A stretch of DNA of 64,000 nt from Carposina sasakii (lineage: Eukaryota; Arthropoda; Insecta; Lepidoptera; Carposinidae). Where the stretch lies: contig CP053152.1 of the NCBI GenBank assembly GCA_014607495.2, forward strand, positions 3,410,001 to 3,474,000, given 5' to 3'. Both the position numbers and the translations under genes were made by a program. The notes under the pieces are model-generated. The model was not told where the DNA came from and did not search any database. It saw only the letters and a program-made list of their open reading frames with translations. Shown piece by piece: positions 32,501 through 45,093 of the stretch (position 1 is the stretch's first letter; every line of letters begins with the position of its first letter).

Positions 32501-34664
32501 ACAACTTAAAAGCTGTTAGCATGCTTTTCACGACTGCCTGGCAACTCCTTGCTTATTTCACTTTAAATATAAAATACAAAGTGTCGCATACAATAACGAC
32601 CAACGATGGTACCTACAACCTCTGGCCAATTATTTCTGTTGGTGACGTGCATTTAATGGTCATGGACATCTCAAAATAATCTTATTGTCTTGTTTCGCGG
32701 TGGTAAATTTAGCTTGGGAGTTCTGTAACGTTCTTACATTTATTTCAAGATGGTTTAAAATTAATGGGTGTAAGTAATTAATTAAACTAAAGCTATAATT
32801 TATTTTCAAGTTAACGTTAGTTCTGCACTACATAAAAACAGTAAGACAGAACAAGGCTCTCTGTACTTCAATGCCGAAGAATGTAGCTTTTTTATAAACT
32901 TATGGGAAGTGTTTTTAAGAACTTTATTCCGTAAGTGCTTTTCAGAGCATGCTTTTTTGCGAGCCCTGGAAAGGAATTAATGGCTTCTCGTGACGTATTT
33001 GTTGTGTTTATTGCAGTCTATCTAAATACTAAGGGTTGGAGATGCAGTGCAACTGCCTGAAAACACTCGTCATACGTACCGGTTCGGACAAAGAGTCTGT
33101 TACTTTATGGTAACTTTCCAACCAGTTCAGTGCGCTGCAGACATTGGTAGGTATCTGCTAATAGCACATAACTACCTATACTAGATATCATCTACATATC
33201 GTTTGCATTTCATCCTTCAGTGAAAACGGGGAAGTGTTGAATGATAATTGAGTAAGTGTAACTTATGAACTGTTGGTAACTATCTATACATAAGTGTATC
33301 AATTATGAAGATTGCACCCATTTCTTTCAAGACATAGCAAATAGAAATGAGTCGCTTTTGGTTATATCTAAAGGTCACTCTTATAAATAACTTTGAACTA
33401 TTTGTGAATTGAATACGAATAGATAGGCACATTTTTAAGCATATATGCCTACCTAAAAATGAAGCTATACCAAATCTATAATTATCTCTATTCCAAGGAT
33501 TTGCAAAACTGTTTCATGTAAGTAAAAATTTCGAAATGGCTGATAAGATTATGGCAAGACTTCAGCCAAATACTTAATTATCTATAAATAATCTGGAAAT
33601 ACCCATATAAAACTTATAAAGCCCCGAAAGGTAACAAGATTAAACCCTTCAACAAAGAAGCCTATTAGGTATTACGAAATTGTATTTACTTACATCTGTG
33701 GAAGCCGCAAACAAGCTTTCCATGTTCAAGGAAGCGGGGAATTAAGATTAAAATAATAAACAAACTTACATTTCAAAATCCTCTCTTGAGCAGTCCAAGA
33801 ACGCTTCACAGCACTTATAATAAAAACGTCACAAATCAAGTTACTTAATTCGAAACAGTCACAATAAGATCACAGGATTTCAGTGAGAAATATTGGAAAA
33901 CAGATGGTATGGGCAGCGGACACAGCGACACTGTCGTTTGTGACGCGGGGGTGAGCGCAACTGCCAGTTGCGGCGTGACTACTCACTCTCTGGGGAAAGG
34001 AAACTGGCTTTAAAGTTTATTTCAAATATGAGCTGTACTTGTAAGGGACTTAAAAATAATCGTTCTATTAATTGCAAGTGTACTGCATTAATTGGATAGC
34101 TTACATTGAAAGTTTTATCGATTTCACGACACCTTTTTTATTAAAGGTAAAATTTATTTAGAACTACGGCAAATATTTACATTTATTCCTCTAAAAAGAC
34201 ATTATTTATAACTCGTATTGTTAACAAAGTTGCAGTTTTGGTAAACCTACTTACCCACTAATAATAATGACTGACGCAACATTGATGCAGAATCTTTTGA
34301 TTTAGCAATATTTATAATAACAGTTATATCACATTAAATTAATTACGGTCATTAATTACGGTCCACAAATTAACCACATCATAAATTTTGCAACATATAG
34401 ATTTTATACACAACAATATACATGCAGAGACGACAAAAGGTCCATTAATACAGAGTTCCATTAATTGGAAAATAAAAACATTTAGCCAATGCATTGTCAT
34501 TTAGCCAAATCGAGTAACATTCAAAGTACAGCGATAAAAGACGCGTTGTCGTCGGTGCGTACAGTTTGACCAATGTAAAGGAAATGTTCCTATTCATCCC
34601 GGATTTTCCTTATAACTTGGCTGATTTACCTCATAACCTAGCTGGACTAATATATACATAAGTA
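26561..34664. other. Long non-coding stretch with two GC-rich patches
   Basis: I could not support any coding exon in these 8 kb. A CpG-rich patch at 26685-26790 (with a gccgccgccgcc run) and another at 33900-34000 stand out from the AT-rich background and could mark promoters or first exons. Short frames at 28593-28844, 31220-31495 and elsewhere are unrecognised. Confidence 0.4.
33770..33990 (-). promoter_or_regulatory. Possible promoter and non-coding first exon of a minus-strand gene
   Basis: A GC-rich patch (33905-33985) is followed on the minus strand by ~150 bases ending in a good donor, ttgaaat|gtaagt, at 33769. This could be a 5'UTR exon of a gene with distant coding exons. No coding sequence is visible, so confidence is low. 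Confidence 0.22.
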
Positions 34665-35023
34665 CAGGATGATTTTTGGTCGTCAACGTTACCGAAAACT
34701 ACAGAATCTCCTCGTCATCATGATCATTTTTTCCATGGAAGCATACCTACCTATATGAGTAAAGTTGAGTAAATAGCCTGCGTTTTTCTGCATAAATGCA
34801 CATTGACGCGTGTAGCAAGATTTTTTCACGAGAAATTATTAATATCTGTCTATGAAAAAACTAGCATAAACACTAAACACTATAAATTTCGCCCGATCAA
34901 GTAAAAACATTTTCTTTTTCAAAAAAATTACATCTTTTCCCAGCATTTTTTTGCCATAAACTTACTTTATTTGATGTATAGAGTACGTACCCTTCGTTAA
35001 TGGTGGCAAAGAAAAAACACCTG
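34665..35023. mobile_element. MITE A copy 2 (~359 bp, TA-flanked)
   Basis: Same orientation as 7751-8119: tgatttttggtcgtcaacgt near the left end, gcctgcgtttttctgcataa inside, and aaaaaacacctg at the right. TA flanks both ends. The terminal CAGGGTG is degraded to CAGGATG and the other end to CACCTG, so it is older than the 7751 copy. Confidence 0.88.
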
Positions 35024-35435
35024 TATACACTCAGCTGTATTTTCGAAATGGGTTAACCAAAATTGCAGAATCATAAAGATAGTCACATTTAGCATAACAG
35101 AGATAGACGTACATAACCTGTGACAAGTTCCTAGCTTATCGCATGAGAGAATGCCCGTGTTTTTTAGTCCGCATCAACACAGGATAACTAATATACACGG
35201 ATAATAAAGTACCTAGGTGGCTTACATGTTGTTTCATTTAGGTATCCTCGGTTGAAGCACGTACGACCTCAATGTCAAGAATTGTAATTTTAGACATACC
35301 TAAGGTTCTTTTTCTTGAAAGTGGATTTCAGTAACACATTGCATTCGACATTCGTCTCATAGAAATGTTAATTTAAAAGTTGTGAAAACCAATACAACCA
35401 AATTGTAAGGTTTTACCTTTTTTATAAATATACAT

Positions 35436-35610
35436 ACATATAATCACGCCTTTATCCCTTACGGAGTAGGCAGAGCACCAAGGGTCACATGGTGCCACTT
35501 CTGACCAATTTTGAAGGTAGGTATAGTTATAGTAGGTATAGTAGGTATATAGATGTACAAGTTTGGTTAGTAGTGACAGGTGGTCAGCCCATCGCCTACA
35601 AAACACCAAG
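35436..35610. repeat. Interspersed repeat (ttatcccttacggagtaggcag)
   Basis: The phrase cttacggagtaggcagagca with gtggtcagcccatcgcctac ~110 bases later is a pattern I associate with repeats common in lepidopteran genomes. There are no clear ends here. Confidence 0.4.
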
Positions 35611-36239
35611 ACCCTCTTATCCCTCTACTGACTTATACAGTATGCCCGGGAAGAGAAGCAGCTGTAGTATTATACTTTTTTTTTTTCACGCCCAGAGCAG
35701 CATAGAAGAAAATACATACACTACAATATTATACCTACCACACATTCGCGGTAAATGTTTCAGCAAAGTTAGCGTGAAAATTATTGTTTTCTACAACCAT
35801 GAAACGAGGCCTTGCTTGAAATACAAACAAATAATCATTATTAATCGCGGAATAAGAATAGTAATTAGCAATTCGTATCAAGGTAATATTCGCAATCTAC
35901 ATCTTTAATCAGAATGTAATAAAATATGAAAATAATATTTCAGGAATATCTGGTACCTCTTTACGAGATCATAATCCGCTAGTTTTACAATAAACACGGC
36001 ATTCCCGAAATGTTACCCAGCTATAACTGTAGGATCACAAACGAGATCCCAGAGATGTTTAGCAAAATGGGGCCAGATGTAAGACAAGTTGCCAGCTGAG
36101 GTAACGCCGCTAAGGTCCTTAAGTCGACTTTAACAACTAACATATACAAAAGGATTTTATTATTCTATAGCCAACTAATACCCACAACTAAATGCAAATG
36201 TTCACAAAATAACACCATGGAATTTCTGTAATATTTATA
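35611..36239. other. Non-coding stretch
   Basis: AT-rich, with no gene or repeat boundary that I can support. Confidence 0.35.
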
Positions 36240-36606
36240 CAGGCTGTTTTTTTGTTGCCATCCTTATGGAAGGGTACGTACTCTATACATCAAATAAAGT
36301 TTATGCCAAAAAAAAAATGCTGGGAAACGAGGCAAATATTTTTTAATTTTCTTTTTAATACTAAATCGGGCGAAATTTATAGTGCTCAGTGTTTATACTA
36401 GTTTTATCATAGACAGATATTAATTACTTCTCGTGAAAAAATCTTGCTACGCGCGTCTATGTGCATTTATGCAGAAAAACGCAGTCTATTTACTCAAATT
36501 TGGACCCTAATATCTTGGGAACCAGACACTTCCCAGGTAGGTATTCTTCCATGGAGAAAAATGATCGTGATGATGAGGAGAACGTTGACGACCAAAAATC
36601 ACCCTG
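36240..36606. mobile_element. MITE A copy 3 (367 bp, inverted relative to the others)
   Basis: Reads as the reverse complement of 7751-8119: cagctgttt-like left end (CAGGCTG), gtacgtactctatacatcaa, gcagaaaaacgcagtctatt, and a right end in gaccaaaaatcaccctg. TA flanks both sides. Confidence 0.88.
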
Positions 36607-36608
36607 TA

Positions 36609-38079
36609 TAATACATTCATTTGTATTGTATAATGTATTTTCTGTGTACAGTAAAGAATAAAGATGGAAGCGATTATTATGGAGAACTGAATGTTGATAT
36701 CTGAGAAGCATGAACAAGAACTGATTATTGCAAATGTAACCTGAACATGGCGGTGAGTAAGCGGCAACTGCCCGGCAAATGTCGGGGCGAGAACAGGAAA
36801 TAGTTACCGCATTCGGAACACCAATCACACTTGCAATAAAATACGCTTGGTGCATAGATAAAAAATATAAAAGAAAATGTTATGTACTCGTACATATAGT
36901 ATAGTCCATTATTCCCTAAGAAAAGAAGTCTGCAAATTACACAATTTACACAAAGAGGTGTGGCTTCAGCCGCTTTTCGGGCAAAAGAACTGGGTTTAAA
37001 TATTTTTTTACAATAATTTTGAAAGAAATATTTATTCATTACAACAGCATTTTCAGAAAAATTGTTAAGGTTCTTTGTGTATTTATTCAGACCTACCCAA
37101 GTTTAAAATATACTAACACAGGCGTGCTAACTGCACTGCTATCTATTTGCTGTCACATCTCTAAATAAGTTTCAGGTGACGTCATATTTTATTAGTAAGA
37201 AGGTGGGAAGAATCAAATTCATATGCAGCAGTGTCACGTTTATTTTTATTATGAAAATACCGAGCGTCCCAGAATGTTTAATACTCCAAACAGATTACCA
37301 ATTTGTAACACGATAACATAACATAAATAAATATAAATTCAACAACTTATAATATTGAATTGTATCAGGCGTCACTATTCGGAAGTTCAAATCTCTATTG
37401 AGGGATCGCCCACCACCGGGCCCTATACCCTCCGCTGACCCTCGGATCTGCCTACTCATGATCACGAACACAAGACACTACAGTCGCAACGAGAAGCCAG
37501 ATCCAAGCACCTAGCATGCAACCATAAATACATAGCTGCTAATCCGAAAACCAATTAAAATTTTAATCGACATATGTTTCGCCAACACCCGTGGCATCAT
37601 CAGGATTAGTTTTCCATGTTAGTTCTATCTACCGAACCAACTAACTAACAACTTGAGTTGTCAATAGAGAACTTATAATAAGTGAAGTACCGGAAAAGAA
37701 TTTCTATAACATTTTACACATGCATGTCATACCATTTAAATAGAAGTTAAATCCAACTAACATTTGTTTGATTAGTTTGTTACATTGTTTTAATATTTCC
37801 TTCGATAATTAATTTCTCCATTAAAAAAGATAATTATAAAAATCAAACACTAAAATAATCTAAGTTTATTTATGTACGTATCCAAACGTGTTAGATAGGT
37901 ATCAAACAAAACATAAAAAATTGTTTAAGTACTTACGATTTTTTTTCTTTACGTACTTTCTTACTTTCGTTTGACGCTATAAAAACAAACTCAGAATTAA
38001 GTTGTATATTTCGCTCTTATTTTATAAACGTAATATTTTGTGTATTGTTGTAAATAAAAATTGTTTTTTAATAGGTGCA
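36609..38079. other. Non-coding stretch with one likely repeat
   Basis: The segment 37540-37620 contains acatatgtttcgccaacacc followed by gtggcatcatcaggatt, wording I associate with a common lepidopteran repeat. The rest is AT-rich with no supported gene. Confidence 0.4.
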
Positions 38080-38467
38080 GATATTAATAAAGTATTTAAT
38101 AAATCAATGATATAATTCAAAATATGGGTAAAATTGAATGATTTCACTCCTTTTATGTTGTAAATTTTTTTCGTGCAATTTTTCAAACTTTTAAACTCCT
38201 GTAACTTATTCTTATTCTTTATTGTACACAAAACATAACAATCAATAGAAAGAAATTTACAAAAGAATATCTGCACCTAAGATATTAATAAAGTATTTAA
38301 TAAATCAATGATATAATTCAAAATATGGGTAAAATTGAATGATTTCACTCCTTTTATGTTGTAAATTTTTTTCGTGCAATTTTTCAAACTTTTAAACTCC
38401 TGTAACTTATTCTTATTCATTATTGTACACAAAACATAACAATCAATAGAAAGAAATTTACAAAAGA
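38080..38467. repeat. 201-bp tandem duplication
   Basis: The segment starting gatattaataaagtatttaa at 38080 repeats at 38281, and the two copies are nearly identical for ~187 bases; the second lacks the last bases of the unit. Each copy includes the ttattgtacacaaaacataa block of the tttattgtacaca repeat family. The high identity suggests a recent event or an assembly artefact. Confidence 0.9.
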
Positions 38468-38530
38468 AATGCATACAAAGGCGTGCTTATCTCTGCAAGA
38501 AATTTCTACCAGCATACCAGAAAGCAAAGT
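38468..38530 (+). repeat. Right part of a tttattgtacaca-family repeat
   Basis: Contains gcatacaaaggcgtgcttat, ctctgcaagaaatttctacc and the start of gcaaagtgaga, matching 46440-46515. It is continuous with the duplicated segment to its left. Confidence 0.65.
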
Positions 38531-38679
38531 GAGACCAAAAGTTATAGAGGTAATGATGTGTATTTACTTTGGTATTTACTAAACGATTGATGTTATTTTT
38601 GCACTATTCGCTTAGTATATGTAATATCTTTCGAATAAAACATAAAAAAACTGTTTTCGTGTCAGACACATATTCCCTA

Positions 38680-39005
38680 TTATGACGTCACTGTTTCAGT
38701 TACTTGTATGCGCGTAACGAACTTTTATTCTGCAGCTATTTTAAAGATTGCGTTTATAAATATGGTCACATAGCAAAACTTGCTGCAAATGATGCAGGTG
38801 GCCATGTGATGTTGTAATTTTCAATTAATTTCACATTTGAAAAATGGACTTGCCCACTTAACTTTGAAGGTTTATTATTATTATTACTACCTCATTTGGA
38901 CACTTAATCAAATTGTAATATTACAGATAGGTATGATTTTGATGATTTATTCTGATAAGCATAAAATGTCATTAAAATTCTACCATAGTAAACATCCCTA
39001 TTATC
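38680..39005 (+). repeat. Dispersed direct repeat, copy 1 (~325 bp)
   Basis: Shares with 41030-41355 an ordered series including attatgacgtcact, gatgttgtaattttcaatta, aaatggacttgcccac, ctacctcatttggacactta and taagcataaaatgtcatta. By eye the copies are ~85% identical. No coding frame and no clear termini are visible. Confidence 0.85.
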
Positions 39006-41029
39006 AAGATAATTATCCAAAAACATATTTATCTTGAAAATTTCGAACCCTGAAGCTATGTTTGCCTAGGATAGCGGTGCCGTCACATCGCGGCCATAAA
39101 AGAACTTGCCACATGTCGGCGATAGAGGGATTGATTTTGCATTCATACGGCCGCTCCAGTAGCTGAAGGATGAAGCGAAAATATGTGGCACATAAGATAC
39201 GAAGATTTAAAGGCTTTAAATCTGAAACAGGCTGCAGGTTTAGGCGCGAGCTCGTGTGACCTACTAGCAGAGGTCCGCGTTTCGAGAGTACGCAGAGGTC
39301 ATCTGAGCACGCACCAGTTTAACCATGACACAGTAAAGCACACGAATATGCACTGCAATGTGGATTAAACACAATACATACACATGGTTGTGCTCCCAAA
39401 ATGAGGTACTCGTAGATGCTGATTTACTTTTTCGACTCTTATGATGACACGCACGATGAAGCCTTGCGTTAGCACAGGACGTATGAACAAAACAATGCAC
39501 TATTTTAACGACTATTCCAATTAATAATTGTTTTTCAATGTGAGGAATCCCTTGTTAAGACCAATTTCCTGCTATAATTCTGGACTACCAGTTAATACCA
39601 ACTACTGTTATAAATTATATCTTTTAGTACACCTCGTAGCATTTAATACTCGCTTTGAAATAAAACTCGAACAACTAGACCCAAGGTAGGTACTAAGATA
39701 ATAATATGATTTGATATTATGATCGATTGCATTTTATAGACAGCCTACTCGTGATGGGAATAATAGCTTTGTTCACGACTTGTGCTCGTGGAATTTAGGA
39801 CGTGTGATGAAGTTTGGTACCTACGCAATTTGTGGTGCAAAACACTTTAATGCCATTTTGTAATATGCACTGTACTAGCTTTTAGTAAGTAGGTATACGA
39901 TTTATCGATAAAACTAGGAGAGTGAGGGAATAGAATTGAGAGTGCACAAAAATACGATCTGAGAGACACAATCATTGTAAATAAAAATTATTAGAAGACA
40001 TGCTGAAAACACGTAGGTATGTCTCATTTGAAAAATTGAAAAGGTACACGAAAAAAGTCGTTAACTCAAGATAAACACTGTACTTATAACATTTCCAATG
40101 CCTGTTACAAATGCAGTTTAGTTTAATAAAAAAATTGCCTCCACCGCGGCCTACAACTACATAAACGCTTAACAATTGAACATAATCGACGATTCCCATA
40201 ATTATTACTTCGACTATTACTTTATTACTGTTTCCGTGTAACTGCAAAAAGACGTTACGCATACTAAAGCATTAGATACCGTCGCGTCGAGAACAGCGTT
40301 CCCACGTTAGATGAGATTTTGATTAAAAAATCAATAGAAGGCCTACCTAGTACCCATAGTTTTATCATCTATTGTGCAAGTGAAAGCTAGTTTAAAAACA
40401 TCTGTACCCTATATTGAGCAGTATCATTATGTCGCAAGTGTTATCTGTCTCTTATGTTTTCACAGAGAATTGTTACAATGGCATGCGTTGCACAACATCA
40501 CATATTCCTCCGATAAATTATGACGTTTATTACCTAATTATTTTAGTCTAACTGATAATGGAAAAACATTTAGGAAGTATAAATAAAGACTCGACAGTCT
40601 TCTGAATGTAATACCCTTTGCGAAACTTTAATCATTTCTACGAGTGACCACTGACTGTAAAATGTTGTGTAGCCTATGTAGGTAAAAATAAACAACAATA
40701 TGTACGTATTATGTACTGAAAACTGTAAACGTGCAATTTTAATTAATAAAGTATTTTAAATATTTGAGAAGAACAATAAATAGAACACTTCTGTCTGACG
40801 TCACCCGTAATTAATAATGACGCAATCACTATGCTATTGCTTACTCTTTGAGACATTCTTTTATAAATAATAGGGCTATTGACAGTTATTATAATTATAT
40901 CGAAAGATCACAAAAAAAAAACATTTGCGAAAGAAAAACTTCGCTAGCGTGAAAACTTTCCGAGATATAACGATTTCAAAATCACAATTTTAGACTTGCC
41001 AAAAAACGTTCCGTACAAACGGTTACCGC
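39006..41029. other. Non-coding stretch between two dispersed repeat copies
   Basis: No gene could be supported. A GC-richer patch at 39060-39340 gives short frames on both strands with no recognisable product. Confidence 0.4.
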
Positions 41030-41355
41030 GTTATGACGTCACTCTTTCACTAACTTGTATGCACGTTAAAGAACTTTTGTTCTACACCTACTCGTATATT
41101 AAATGTTGCGTTTATAAATATAGTCACATAACAAAAGTTGCTGCAAATGTGCAGGTGGTTATGTGATGTTGTAATTTTCAATTAATTTTACATTTTAAAA
41201 ATGGACTTGCCCACCTAACTTTGAAGGCTTACTACTACCTCATTTGGACACTTAATCAAATTGTAATTGAACAGATACTCGTAGGTATGATTTTGATAAT
41301 TTATTTTGATAAGCATAAAATGTCATTAAAATTAATCTATAGGAAACATCCCAAT
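41030..41355 (+). repeat. Dispersed direct repeat, copy 2 (~325 bp)
   Basis: This is the partner of 38680-39005, 2.35 kb downstream in the same orientation. Differences are scattered substitutions and small gaps (for example a shorter run of tta before ctacctcattt), so it is an old dispersed repeat rather than a fresh duplication. Confidence 0.85.
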
Positions 41356-41680
41356 TTCAATTATATAAATAAACAGACCTATCTAATTGGTATATAAGTT
41401 GATAAAGTATTGTTTAGGTACAGATATTATCGCGTCTTGTAGGCTTTTCAGTTCTATTATTTATAATATAAAATGTATCGAGGGTAAATTATTATAATAA
41501 TAAAATAGTTTTATTTAATGGTTTTATTTCGGCAAGACATTGATTAATTTAATAGCTGTTCACATTTACACGTGCAGCCATATAACCAGGAGAGCCGGCC
41601 AATCAAAAGATCTTTGGGTCGAACCAAATATTCTGCCAAGCGGAGTCTAGCTATAATCACATAGCTAATATCTACTAGTG

Positions 41681-41765
41681 GACGCCCGCGACTCCGTCCG
41701 CGTGGACTACAGAAAAACAAAATGTCGAAATTATCCGGGATAAAAACATTTTCCCGGGCTAAAAA
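41681..41765. repeat. Fragment of the cgcccgcgact repeat
   Basis: Reads gtggacgcccgcgactccgt, ccgcgtggactac and a ccgggataaaaacattttcc block. The first phrase matches the degraded copy near 11338-11370 and the inverted right end of 22230-22440. Confidence 0.55.
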
Positions 41766-42807
41766 GTCAAACCGACAAACAGACAAAAATTTTAAAAAAC
41801 ATTATTTTGGGTACTATTGCGTTGATAAAGGTCTCCTGTAATATATTTTCTCATATATCTTCCATGTACAGACAGCGATCCGTTACATTTTTATTATATG
41901 TATAGATAGATATAGATAATCACTAGTGATGTGAGTTTTCATAAATGCTACTTAACAGATATGCAGTTGAAGTTGGTAAATAGCTAAATACATTGGAATG
42001 CCTGTTAAATAATAAGATCAGAGAATCTATAGAGCTGCCAAATCATAAACTCGGGCACTTTCACGATTGGACTTGGGCAATTTCGACTAATTTCGAGATA
42101 CGAGTATACTCGTATACCGTTATTGAATAAGGAAAGTGTTGAGTAAGATCGACTACCCATTACTACGCATTTCCCGAATATAAACTTGAATTCCAAAAAG
42201 ATTTCCTTATAAACTATTAATTAGGTATACCGGATAAGGATAATTAGATTTACGAAATTAGTAGGTACAGTTAACAAACGTCTAGATTTCAAAATTTACC
42301 GTAGATCCGTAATCTTTACGCGCAAGATTATCCATGACAAGACAATGAAATAAATCCGATATTTACCAGAAAATAACGATAGACGGCTAATCGCAATCGA
42401 TTATATCTTCTTATCGTAGCATATCGAGCGATAAGTCTGGAATCGAGTGGCGCTGGGAACCTACGCATTCGAGCGAGTTCGAAAGTGCTTAATCGAATTA
42501 CTGCTTTCGGGTACGCCTGCTTACCTCCCACGGGGTGATTACGAGACAATGCCAGCGAAAGTGATTTTATACTGTGTATTACCAATAGTTCAAGTCAAAA
42601 GAACTAGGTAATATGGCTATAAATAGTAAAATGTTAATGCATGAATAAGAAATAGAGAAAAAGGCTAAGATTGTCGACTTTCTTTCAGCTTTATGACGAT
42701 ACATACTGCAGAAGCTTTCATTTGCGTTTTTTGCATCATCTCCGCCGATTTGGTACATTTTGAAGATAAAAAAATAGAATACAAGGATGAAGTCGCCGGC
42801 GTTCGCT
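41766..42807. other. Non-coding stretch
   Basis: AT-rich with no supported gene; a somewhat GC-richer patch at 42390-42560 has no convincing exon. Confidence 0.35.
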
Positions 42808-42817
42808 AGTAGCTAAT

Positions 42818-45083
42818 CATCATCATCATCATCATCATTTACAGCCCTGAGAAGTCCACTGTTGGACATAGGCCTCCCCCAACAACCTCCATTCCGACCG
42901 GTCGGAAGCAGCCTGCATCCAACCGACGCCCGCAACCTTGGCCAGGTCATCCGTCCACCTCGCGGGTGGCCTTCCCACGCTGCGCTTGCCGATACGTGGT
43001 ATCCACTCTAGAACTTTCCGACTCCATCGGCCATCAGTTCTTCGAGCTATGTGCCCTGCCCATTGCCACTTCAGCTTGCTGGACCGTTCAGCTATGTCGG
43101 TGATCTTTGTACGTCTGCGGATCTCCTCATTTCTGATTCGATCACGCAGAGAGATCCCAAGCATAGCTCTCTCCATCGCTCGCTGTGCGATCCTGAGCTT
43201 TTTTATGAGGCACATAGTTAGAGACCACGTCTCGGCACCGTAGGTCATCACCGGCAGCACGCACTGGTTGAACACCTTCGTCTTTAAGGACTGGGGTATC
43301 TTGGACACAAATAAGCTTCGTAGTTTCCCGAACGCTGCCCAGCCGAGTTGGATTCGCCGAGTTACCTCCTTCTCAAAGTTGGACTTACCTAGTTTGACCG
43401 TCTGTCCCAGGTAAACATACTCGTCAACAACTTCAAGCATCGAGCTCCCAACCAGTACAGGAGTGGGCGGCACATGGACGTTCGACATGATCTTCGTCTT
43501 GTCCATGTTCATCTTCAGGCCCACCTGTTGGGAGACTCGATTGAGGCCATCGAGCATTGTGCTTAGATCCTTCAGCGATTCTGCCATGACCACGATGTCG
43601 TCTGCGAACCGAAGGTGAGTGATGTATTCGCCATTGATATTGATGCCGAGTACTTTCCATTCGAGAAGCTTAAAGGCGTCTTCCACTGCATTGGTGAAGA
43701 GCTTTGGAGAAATAACATCTCCTTGTCTCACTCCCCTCTGCAAAGAAATCGGCTCAGTGCTCCGCTCCTGTACTCGTACCGACATGGTGGCATTGCTGTA
43801 TAAACACTTCAGCACTTCGATATATCGATGGTCAATATGGCACCGCTGGAGAGACCGCAACACTGCCCATGTCTCGATCGAATCAAAGGCCTTCTCATAG
43901 TCCACGAACGCTAGGCATAGTGGCCGATTATACTCTTCCGTTTTTTGTATAATCTGCCGTAGCGTGTGGATATGATCTATGGTACTAAACCCTTTTCGGA
44001 AACCGGCTTGTTCGGGAGGCTGGAAGTCATCAAACCTGCGAGCAAGACGATTCGTGATTACCCTTGAAAACAACTTGTAGACATGGCTCAGAAGCGAGAT
44101 GGGTCTATAGTTCTTCAGCAAGGCTTTATCGCCTTTTTTAAAGAACAGCACCACCACACTTCTGTTCCATGCTTCCGGCGTTACCCCTTCGAGCAGGACG
44201 GAATTGAAGAGCCTTTGGAGGACCTTCAGTACCGGAGTTCCACCCGCTCTTAGAAGCTCTGTTGTAATTCCATCGTCGCCCGGCGCTTTGTTGTTTTTGA
44301 GTTGTTTAAGGGCAGTCCTAATCTCGTACAGGCTGATATCCGGGATGTCTTCAGTATAGTGTCGGGTGAGCTTGGCTCTTGGGTCTTTGCCTAATCTAAC
44401 AGGTTTAGCGACCGAGGTATATAGCTGTCCATAGAACCTCTCAATCTCCCTTAGCACCTCTGGTATGGTAGACGCTACACTGCCGTCCTCTGTCTTCAGC
44501 TTCGTCAACTGGCTCTGCCCAATAGATAATTCTCTTGCGAACACTTTGGAGCCTTGGTTTCGCTCTATTGTCTCCTTAATGCAGCGAGTATTAAAGCTGC
44601 GGATGTCGTGTCGCAGAGACTTGGAGATACGTCTATTGAGCTGCCGATATGCTTCAGCGTCATCAGAGGACTGCAGAGACATTGCGCGCCTTTCCGCCAT
44701 GAGGTTGAGGGTATGACCAGTCAGTTTCTGGGGTCTATTTCTACGGTTAGGTCTAAAGAATTTAGACCCCACCGTGTGGACAGTTTCTACCAGCCTGTTA
44801 TTTATATCGTCCACTGACATGCAATCCTCTAGGCAAGCAAAGCGGTTTGTCAGCTCGAGTTGAAAGCTCTCGGGGTTTTGAATGTGCACGGATGAGGGTC
44901 GGAGTGTAGACTTCACTAGTCGTGATCTCTCCCGTTTGACATTAATATTCAATGTGCCTCGAACCATTCGGTGATCGCTACCGGTTTTCACCCTGTTGAT
45001 CACTGAGACATCATTGAATATCCGTCTATCGGTGGTCAATATGAAGTCTATCTCGTTCCTCGTGTGCTTGTTGGGATGGAGCC
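42818..45083 (-). mobile_element. 5'-truncated RTE-type LINE with target-site duplication
   Basis: A 2.27-kb insertion flanked by the 10-base direct repeat AGTAGCTAAT at 42808-42817 and 45084-45093. Its 3' end is a run of (ATG) triplets on the minus strand (catcat... at 42818-42838), typical of RTE tails, instead of poly(A). The 5' end is cut within the endonuclease domain, as usual for incomplete target-primed reverse transcription. The clean duplication and open frame point to a fairly young insertion. A fragment of the same subfamily lies at 2472-2646. Confidence 0.93.
42835..45083 (-). pseudogene. RTE ORF2: endonuclease tail plus reverse transcriptase, 5'-truncated
   Basis: About 748 codons stay open from the truncation point to the stop. 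At the start, HPNKHTRNEIDFIL and SDHRMVRGTL are the last motifs of an APE-type endonuclease. The RT region has KGDKALLKNYRPISLLSHVY, EQAGFRKGFSTIDHI, FVDYEKAFDSI, QGDVISPKLF and the catalytic FADD in LRFADDIVVMAE. The C-terminal region carries WAGHIARRTDGRWSRKVLEW and VGRPPARWTDD, common in RTE proteins. The front two-thirds of the endonuclease is missing, so no functional protein is expected even though the remaining frame is intact. Confidence 0.93.
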
Positions 45084-45093
45084 AGTAGCTAAT

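Noticed and set aside
42818..42838. CRISPR-like or regulatory repeat (catcat run)
   Set aside because: It is the triplet tail of the RTE LINE, directly next to its target duplication.
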